NCBI RefSeq assembly: GCF_031143425.1
Contig: NC_090444.1
Coordinates: 1,346,026,323-1,346,090,322 of the forward strand
Direction of reading: 5' to 3'
Length of the DNA: 64,000 nt
Origin: Pleurodeles waltl
Taxonomy: Eukaryota; Chordata; Amphibia; Caudata; Salamandridae
The position numbers and the translations under genes are program-made. Below, in pieces: positions 56,072-64,000 of the stretch (its first letter is position 1; every line of letters begins with the position of its first letter). The notes beneath the pieces were generated by a model, which searched no databases, was not told the DNA's origin, and saw nothing but the letters and a program-made list of their open reading frames with translations.

Positions 56072-56659
56072 AAAGAGAGAAGAGGTTGAACTTCAAGCAG
56101 TCATAGTAATTTTACGATGATATGAAACTTTTGGAGGAGTCCAGATGAAAACTGTTTAAAATAACAAGGTTATAGAGAGTCTCAATCACGAATAAAGTGG
56201 ATTTATGATGACTTCATAAGTTATCAGAGGGAGGGTTGAGAGAGCATACCTTGGATGTGCCATTATGTCTATTAGAATGTAAAATAAAGGAGTGGTTATT
56301 TTTTATGTAAACGGGTGAAGTAGCTTTATATAGAGTGATGCACTGAAATGTATATCAGTAAAAGTGCACAATGAATACAACTTTTATGTAACCACATTTA
56401 TTCATCCTATTGCAAGTATGTTTATGTTGTAGTGTTTTAGAAACGCTATTTCATACTCATTTATATTCATGGTGTTTATGAGAAACGTGTGGAAAATAAT
56501 TTAAACTGAAATGTATTCCTGTTCGTTTTAAGCTTGGCCAGAGTGAACACCTGAGTTCATTGTGTTTGAACCTTCAACATGAAAGCTTGTTTTATTGAAT
56601 ATTTTCTCTAATTTTCAGGTGCAGTGCCATTCAATTAAGGCTCAAAAGTTTTCTCTTGT

Positions 56660-57330
56660 GCAGAAAGATAAGGGGGCCTGAGTGGAGGTGTTATCAAGGT
56701 CGAGGAGTAACGTGGAGATGGCAGTCAACACCCCTCTGAATTCCTGAGCACAGGAGTGAACCAAATGAGGTTTCAAGGTTCAGCTGCCATATACAGTATG
56801 TGATTGATAGAGTTGTTGTTTAGTGGAATGATTTAATCTGTGATGTCATCCCTGGGAAGAATCAACATTTAAGTGGGGTTTAGCTAGTGATAGAGAGAGA
56901 CTTCTCCTACCCCTTGATCAGAGCAGACTTCTCTGAGGTACAGGCCTCACACTTTATTTTTCTATGTCTTCATGCTACTTTCACCTTTCTTTACAGAAAC
57001 GTCTACAGAGGTTCTGTTGTGCTGACCTTTTTCTCTGAGATCACATAGATATTAGAATAGTTAGGAACCTAGACTTAAGGCTAGGCAGGAAAACTTGGAT
57101 TTGGATTTAATGTGTTAGAAGCTTTTTCTTATTTTCTGCATTATTACTATTAAAATATTGCCACTGCACATGATAAAGGAATTCAATATTGTGCAACACT
57201 TTAGTTCTCCTTTGGTGATTCTGTTTTGAGACTCATTTATGTAAGCTTGATTTTGAGTCTGTAATAAACCCCTTAGAATCTTATTTGGTTTTTGAGATTC
57301 AGTGGGTGGCCAATAGATAACACTGTATAT
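56660..57330 (+). repeat. Putative 3' LTR of the endogenous retrovirus
   Basis: A purine run (agataaggggg, about 56668-56678) is followed by tgagtggaggtg, a likely LTR start. A polyadenylation signal AATAAA lies at 57262. The exact end is not clear (roughly 57320-57345). 56072-56660 between env and the purine run shows no gene. Confidence 0.5.
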
Positions 57331-57865
57331 TGTATTGGGAAAATTAATCTATGTCTCCTCGCCCCTTGGAACAGAGAAAGAAAGAATAATTGGTCCCCAG
57401 ATTTAGAGATAGGGCCCAGTGACAGATTACATCTATGGGTTGGGAACAGACTCCCACAACCTACAGGTTACGCAAATAATGGGTTTTCTTCAATGGGACT
57501 TTGAATTGGGATATATAGACTGCAGAATGTGATGCAGGGGATGCACATAATGAGCTTCAGTCCGAATTCCAACTCTTCCGCAACCAATCCTTTAGTTACC
57601 TTCAATCTCAACATGCACTACAACATAATTATTCTAAAGCTCTTACAGGTTTCTAGGATTTCAGTCTATTAGAAGTCAAAGTGCTAATTGATGAGTTGCA
57701 GGAACACAAATTGTCTTCTCCTAACAAATCATGAGTGGTTAATGAGCCTGATTCCTTCCAGTGGCTGCGGGAGGCTTGATAGAGATTGGCTTAGGCACTC
57801 ATACAGACGATAACTGGTGAGTGGCTCTTGCCGCCCCAAGGGAAACAGTGATTGTGTTGAAATTT
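57331..57865. other. AT-rich DNA, no gene recognised
   Basis: Between the putative ERV LTR and the MITE at 57866. I see no domain or RNA gene. It may be the 3' untranslated part of the L1 element on the minus strand. Confidence 0.4.
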
Positions 57866-58528
57866 TTGGATTCATTTACGAGGCCTGCGGCACAGGGCAG
57901 CATAGCAAGTGCCTTGCTGCGCCACCCTGCACCACCAAGAAAGGGCAAAATTACACCATATCTACAAGATACAGCACATTTCTGTCCTCTCCCCCTGTGC
58001 TGGTGCACAAATTGCTGCCTAGCGGCAAAGCAGGCACCCTTGCACCATGGTGCAAAAATGCCTGCGTTGTGGGGATAATTGTTTTTGTGCAGAAAGAGAC
58101 ACCTTCCTGCACAAAAACAATCACAAGAGGTGTTTTCCTCTTTCTATTTGTGCTGCAAAATGGAACAGACAACAAGGAAAAATGGGGAGAAATTAAGATA
58201 TTTCTCCCCATTGCACCATTCTTACACCACCCCTGAAGTGGCGTAGGAATCTGACGCATTCCCAGACTTGTAAATCTGGGAATACGTCAGATTCCTTCCA
58301 GTTTCATGGGTGTCTCGTGGGAACACCCCAAGCAACACCCATTGAGCACCCCTTTCATGCAGTGTTATGCGTGAAAGAGGTCCATATTTTCAAGGCCATG
58401 ATAAGCCATGCAAGGTGGCTTTGCATGGCCTTGTAAATATGGGCTGGCACACTGCACCACCGGAGCATCAAACTAAATGATGCTCCAATGGTGCAGGGTG
58501 CAGCTAGGGCCTCGTAAATGAGGCCCTT
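57866..58528. mobile_element. MITE of another family, ends with cctcatttacgaggcc
   Basis: Ends are inverted: left ggattcatttacgaggcctg, right gctagggcctcgtaaatgaggccc. The inner part is a mosaic of short palindromes (tgcaccatggtgca; tctccccatt / aatggggaga; tctgacgcattcccagactt / tctgggaatacgtcaga). No transposase. The TIR core cctcatttacgagg is itself palindromic. Superfamily not assigned; target duplication not clear. Confidence 0.65.
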
Positions 58529-59925
58529 CATGTTATTCAATTGGAGCGCACATATTTTACAAGATTGCAGCTATGAAAAACAGTTTAATTGGCACACCAC
58601 AGTATCTCCGATGCAGGGAAGCAGAGGGATACCTCATACGCACAGTAAGGAGCTACTCTTTTGGTACCCTGTTGAAAGATGGTCTTATCAATGGTGTGTG
58701 AAGTCCTGGTCTGGAAACTTCCATATAATCCCAAAATTGCTGTGACTCACCCTTCTGGTTGCTAAGAGAGTCATCACTTTGAATTGAAAAAATACGGACA
58801 CTCCCTCTTGGAGGGTTGGAAGAAGGGGATGGACCACTGCATGGCAGTGGAAGGCATGATTATTTAGCAAGGGGTTGCTCCCACAAACATTCCATAAGAT
58901 GGAGGGACTTGGCCCACTATAGAGTAATGCGGATTGACCATATTAGACAGCCCTCCTGGTCATTAGATGCTGAGATCGGTTACATTGTCTGACAAATATT
59001 GATGTGCTTTGTTTGTGATTGTGGGCAATGGAAAGTAAGGGCCATGGACAGCCGCCATTGTACATTGCTCGGGTACAATTCCCAAAAGCCTGTCAGGGGG
59101 TGCCTCCAGCCCAAATAAATCTGTGACCCATGGCCAAGACTGAGTCATACCATGTTTTTGGAATATGGAAGGGATAGTTTTGTAGGGCATACAGGAAAGT
59201 GGGCAAGCTCATCATCTTAAATAAGGCTATTCTACCCATAGTGTTGAGAGGGAGATTAAGCCAACGTGAAAGTTCCTCTTTGGCCCTGTGCATCACAAGG
59301 GCGAGATTCAAGTTCCCTGCCAGGTCCGGTTCCCAGGAGGCATGCACCCCCAGATATTATACATGAAACCGATGCACTGGGATTATCGATTGCCAGGCCT
59401 CGTCTTGGCAGTCCCATTTTATCGAAACCAATAGAGATTTGCCCCAATTGACCCAAAGTCTTGAATCCTCTCCAAAAACATTGAGGATTTGAAGCACCCT
59501 AGGCCCTGTCTCAGCTGGTCTTGACTTAAACAAGAGGACATCATCTGCATACAGGGCTAGTCAATCCTCTATTGCCAATCCCCAGTCGAATCCCCACACT
59601 TAAGCTTCACTCAGGATCCACACCGCCAGCGGCTGGATGGCAAACACAAATAAAAGCAGGAATAAATGACACTCCTGCCTAGAGCCCCTCTGCACAGGAA
59701 AGTGGTCCAATAGGACATTATTAACCCGCACGTGGGGCAAGCACCCGTATAGAGGACCCTCCCATATGCCAGGAACCGAGGGCAAAGGCCCACACTGGCA
59801 AGCACTTTGTCTAGGTAAGTCCAGTTCACTGTATTGAACGCTTTTTCAAAATCCAGTAACAGGAGAGCTGGATGGCCTCCAAGAGCTCTGATACAGGACA
59901 ATGCTATGTATAGGTTATGGATACA
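58529..59925 (-). pseudogene. L1-clade LINE, RT palm to C-terminus
   Basis: Minus strand: LLLDFEKAFNTVNWTYLDKV (59.84 kb), then VRVNNVLLDHFPVQRGSRQ and LLFVFAIQPLAVWI. The region that should hold the YADD box (about 59560) is shifted and damaged. Further left are RWLNLPLNTMGRIALFKMM and FIWAGGTP, which are typical of L1/Tx1 elements after the RT domain. Continues rightward behind the insertion at 59926-60848. The 3' end is uncertain. Confidence 0.8.
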
Positions 59926-60848
59926 GGGGCTTATTTATACTTTTTGATGTAAAACTGCGCTAACGCAGTTTTGCATCAAAAAGCTTAGTGCCGGCTTGCG
60001 CCATTCTACTGTGCCAGCCGGTCCCCATGTTTAAGGAATGGCGCAAGCCAGCGCTCAGCTTGGGCTAGCGGCAAAATAAAAGACGATTGTGGGGTGGGGG
60101 TGGCGGTACAGGAGATGGAGGTTGAGCGTCAAACAATGACGCTAGGCTGGTTAGAGGCAAAATAAATGCCACTAACCAGCCTAGCGTCATTTCCTGACGC
60201 ACAACCATCCATAACACATGACTCTTGTCTTATAAGAGACTGGAGTCATGCCCACCACCCCAATGGCCAGCACAGGGGACCAGTCTCCCCTACATATGGC
60301 CATTGCACCCAGTGCCATGCAGGAGGCCCCATGTCAGGGGCCCCAATGGCACTTAAACATTTTTTTTACAAATACTTATCTATACTTACCCTACTTACCT
60401 GGGAAGGTGTCCCCCATCCTCTCGTGTCCCTCTGGTGTGGGTGTGGGTGTTCCTGGGACTTGGGGTGGGATCCTGTAGGCCCATTCCATGGCTTTTAGCC
60501 ATGAGAATGGGTTCACAGGTCCTTTCATGCCTGGTCTGACCCAGGCGCTAAATAATGGCGCTCAGCAAGCTTAACGCCATTATTTGGGTCCGCCTCCAAC
60601 CCGTACATCATTTTAGCATGAGGGATAAATATTGCGCTATGGTAATAGCGTCATTTTGTGTAAGGGAACGCATACCTTGCATCTCATTGACACAAGGTGG
60701 GTTCAAGCATCCAAAATTGAAGATAACTCCAATATTTTGACTCTAGACGAGTCTAGTGTCAAAATATAAATACGGAGTTAAGGTTGCACTATTTGTGCAT
60801 CAAAAAACATGGCGCACAAACAGCGCAAACAGAGTATAAATATGCTCC
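59926..60848. mobile_element. Harbinger-type non-autonomous element, copy 4
   Basis: 923 bp with target duplication aca (59923-59925 and 60849-60851). Ends GGGGCTTATTTATAC and GTATAAATATGCTCC. A strong hairpin lies at the left (gatgtaaaactgcg / cgcagttttgcatc). The right part matches 23531-23867. It splits the L1 RT; the L1 frame continues on each side. Confidence 0.93.
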
Positions 60849-61119
60849 ACAATGTCTAGCATTACATCGGGGAATAACCTGCAGGTGGACAAGGGTATGG
60901 AGGACCTATAGCAGTTGATTTGCCAAAACCTTGAAATAAAACTTACCCTCGCTGATAATGAGGGATATGAGCAGAAAAGAAGTGTAGGTGGTCCGGGTAC
61001 AAGGCAGCTTGGGTGGAACCACAGTTGTGGCTTTGTCAGTCTCTGGGGAGAAGTGGCCAATGGGTATTGCCTCGGTATACAGCGTGATGAGGGGTGGGAC
61101 CAAGTTAGAGCTCAGCCTG
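60849..61119 (-). pseudogene. L1-clade LINE, RT fingers fragment
   Basis: Minus strand: LTLYTEAIPIGHFSPE and KATTVVPPKLPCTRTTY, then a frame change, and FKVLANQLL. This is the stretch between the N-terminal RT part (63314-64000) and the palm (58529-59925), in the right order and strand. The insertions at 59926 and 61120 flank it. Confidence 0.8.
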
Positions 61120-63313
61120 TCTTAGACACAGCAACCATGGTGTGGTCTCCTCTGCCTTTTTTGCCTCTGCTTCCCATCGTTTGACTGTGTGCTGGACTCT
61201 GTTTTTGCTGTTTTTGGTACTCTGGGCACTTTGCCGGTGCTGACCAGTGCAAGTGCCCCTGGGTAAATTGCATGTGTAATTGGCTTTTTCATGATTGGCA
61301 TATTTGATTTACTAGTAAGCCTCTAGTAAAGTGCACTAGAGGTGCCCTGGGCATGTAAATCAAATGCTACTAGTAGGCCTGCAGCACTGGTTGTTCCACC
61401 CACATCAGTAGTCCAGTAAGCATGGCTCAAACCTACCACTGCAGTGTCTGTGTGCAGTTTTAACCTGCCAATTTGACCTGGCAAGTGTACCCACTTACCA
61501 AGCCCAAACCTTCTCTGTTCATACATGTATGGTACCCCTAAGGTAGGTCCTAGGTAGCATTATGGGCAGAGTGCAGTGTATGGTAAAGGTGGGACATGAA
61601 CTGATGTGTTTAGCATGTCCTAACAGTGAAATACTGCTAAATTTGTTTTTCACTATTGCAAGGCCTATCTCTTTCATAGGTTAACATGGGGGATCCCTTT
61701 AAATATCCTTGAAGTGCAGTTTCCCTTTAAGAGCAGATAGAGATGTGGAGATTGGGGGTCTCTGAATTCACATTTTAAAAATACATATTTTGATAAAGTT
61801 GTTTTTAAAATTGTTTGTTTGAAAATGCCACGTTTAGAAAGGGGACATTTTCTTCCTTAAACCATTCTGCCTGCTTGTGTATTCCCTGTCTGGGTCAGAC
61901 TGACAGTTGGGCTGTTTGTGAATCCCCTCTAGACAGTGACATAAAGAGAGCTAGGGTGTAGCCTGCATATTCCGGTGAGCCATCTGAGCTAGAGTGGAGG
62001 GAGGAGTGGTCACATACGCCTGAATGGGCTGTGCCTGCCCTCACACAGTGCAGGCTCCAACCCCATGGTGAGAATCTGGGGCCAGGCCTGGGAAAGGCAG
62101 GATCTTGTGAACAACAGAGACTTTCCTTTGAAGTTTGCCTATTTCAAAGGCAGAAAGAGGTACAAGTAGTGGACCCAAACCCTCAGATGTTTAAATGACC
62201 TCTGGGATCAAGAGGGACCGCTGCCAAGGAGAAGAGCTGAAGAGCTGAAGGAGGAGTGCTGCCCCTTTGCCTGTGACTGTGCTTTGCTGGGTTGGCCTGC
62301 AATTGCTGCATCTGCATGAAAGAGGACAAAGCCTGGACCTTGTGGTATATTCCTGCTTGTGAAGAATCTCCAAGGGCTTGGATTGAGCTTGCTTCCTGGT
62401 TTGAAGTCTCAGGGCCATCAAAGACTTCTTCTGCCAGCACCTGGACTCTCTGCTGAGATTCCTTCCCTGCCAACTGGTGCCCTATCCAGTCCCTGGGCCC
62501 TTGAGAGGTGAAGTTAGCAGAACAAGGACTGAAATCCATGCACAGAACACCGTGTGTGGAAACTTTTGACGAACCACCTGCAACGTGGCTGAAAAACACC
62601 ACGCCACCTGCTGAGGGTTTGAAACCGACACCCCATCTGCATCACATTTGGGAGATCGACGCATTGTGGCTGAAGAAACAATGCAACACCCGCTTGCAGC
62701 TGCTGATAATGGTGCAAACCCCACGCAGCGCAGTTTTCCAACACCGTGCTACCGGATTTCTCATGCATCATTGCTGGGCGTTAAAGTCATAGTGATGCAT
62801 TGATCTCTTGCGGGGGAAAAAACAACGCATCGCCTACCCGACCCGAGAAGAAATGACACACAACCTCACTTGGGAGTAAGGAATCGACGCATCGCTGACT
62901 TTTCCGATGCACACTCGCCTGTGCTGCTTTATTTTTGATGCAAATCAGGTACTTTGTGTAAAACCAATGTTTTCATTGGCTTCTATGGAGTAGGACTCTT
63001 ATTCTTTTGGAAATCCACTCTTGACCTCTGTATGTTGGAATTTTGTTATTTTGGTCTTGGTTGATTTAGATAAATATTACCTATTTTTCTAAACTGGTGT
63101 GGTGTCCATTTTGTAGTGTTCACTGTATTACTATGTGTGTTGGTACAAATACTTTTTACATTGCCTTTGAGACAAGCCTGACTGATTGTGCCAAGCTACC
63201 AAGGGGGTGAGCAGGGTTGTCTTAGAAGTGTAACTCCCTTACCCTCACTAGAGTGATGGTCCCGGCTTGGACAGAGTGCAAACGACTGCCAACCAGAGAC
63301 CCCATTTCTAACA
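61120..63313 (+). mobile_element. Solo LTR, ~2.2 kb, TSD gcctg
   Basis: 2194 bp, homologous along its length to the reverse complement of 26597-28722. It starts TCTTAGAC (from TGTTAGAC) and ends TTTCTAACA. The direct repeats gcctg (61115-61119 and 63314-63318) flank it. No internal region. It splits the L1 RT. Confidence 0.9.
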
Positions 63314-64000
63314 GCCTGTGATAAAATTCCATAGGGCATCCATCCGGTGTCATAATTTTCCTGAAGCTAAGGCATGACATTGTCACCCTAATTTCATCTG
63401 TGGTGATATCCTGGTCTAAAGCAATTTTGTCCTGAGAAGAAAGATGGGGAATGGGGATGCGGAAGCTCCTCCACTAGAGGGGTCACCGCGGCAACACCAG
63501 GAACAGTTTATGTGCATAAAGCTCCTTACAATATTGGGTGAAGGCATCAGAAATCTCCTTTGAGTGCTCACCCTCGCCCCAGAGCTCCCCACAATGTGGG
63601 TTATTAATGTTTTCTCTGCCTGGTGCGTGGCAAGTCAATGCAACAGTTTACTCGACTTGTCACCCCATTCATGTATCCGACGTATGGATGCCATCCAACA
63701 TTTGCGGGCTTTGTCCAGAAATAGTTGACACAACAAAGTCCTATCCAATTCTGCTTGACATCTCTCTAGGACTGTGATTGTCTCTGTGGTCAATATTCAT
63801 TAGGGGGGTTTGAACTTGACCATTCAATGATGCTTTTTGGAATCGGCTCCCAGATGAAGACATGGGCCACACCCCTCATATAAGCCTTCCCTGCCTCACA
63901 TTAGGTTGTGGGGGAGTCCAGAGAGCCCCTGTTAGTCTTGAGGAAGGCTTGGTGTTCGGCGGATAGGTGCTTTGTGAACTCTTTATTTCAGAGGAACCAG
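63314..64000 (-). pseudogene. L1-clade LINE, region before RT
   Basis: Minus strand next to the LTR: DKIALDQDITTDEIRVTMSC, then FRKIMTPDGCPMEFY, the linker and first RT motif of L1 elements (D-x-I-T-x-x-E-I ... P-D-G-x-P-x-E-F-Y). The element runs beyond the window end, where its endonuclease should be. Stops are present. Confidence 0.75.

Noticed and set aside
57817..58236. 139-codon ORF
   Set aside because: It spans the palindromic MITE and has no domain.

Overview
This window looks like intergenic DNA from a very large vertebrate genome, most likely a salamander or newt. That is inferred from the repeat mix: Ty3 chromoviruses of the Tf1/sushi type, a Gmr1-like Ty3 element, a DIRS element, L1- and L2-clade LINEs, and a PIF/Harbinger family with many ~0.9 kb non-autonomous copies. 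No host protein-coding gene, rRNA or functional tRNA gene could be supported. Nearly everything recognisable is a transposable element, and many are inserted inside one another.

Layout. 1-6340 is a tandem array of about twenty 316-bp units, closed by a divergent inverted unit (6341-6598). 6.6-11.46 kb is AT-rich DNA with a Myb-like exon remnant of Harbinger type. 11464-18007 is a young, nearly complete Ty3 chromovirus on the minus strand (E1; TSD ctatg) whose pol is split by a tRNA-derived SINE. 19.2-23.87 kb is a two-exon Harbinger transposase whose intron holds a 5'-truncated L2 LINE. 23.87-30.34 kb is a long inverted LTR broken by two Harbinger-type non-autonomous elements and a solo LTR. 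30.34-36.16 kb is a Gmr1-like element, with integrase before reverse transcriptase and a ~2.8 kb LTR. 36.2-44.7 kb is an unassigned repeat carrying a third chromovirus (E3), with a partial tandem duplication of flank plus LTR. 44.7-55.2 kb is a DIRS element on the minus strand, split by a second near-intact chromovirus on the plus strand (E2; 46877-52737, TSD cttct). 55.2-57.3 kb holds the env and 3' LTR remnant of an endogenous retrovirus. 57.9-64.0 kb is an L1-clade LINE on the minus strand, interrupted by a Harbinger-type element and another solo LTR, with a different MITE at its 3' side.

How the parts work together. Autonomous and parasitic elements sit side by side. The Harbinger end at 23867 matches the ends of four non-autonomous elements. 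The SINE inside E1 carries a 3' tail like that of the L2 LINE 5 kb away. E1 and E2 share a promoter layout (TATA-like box, then about 31 nt, then a GCGYTGC motif). In both, that motif is complementary to the bases just after the 5' LTR, and the pair covaries between the two elements. This fits self-primed reverse transcription as known for the Tf1/sushi group. All boundaries were read by eye; no alignment or database search was run.
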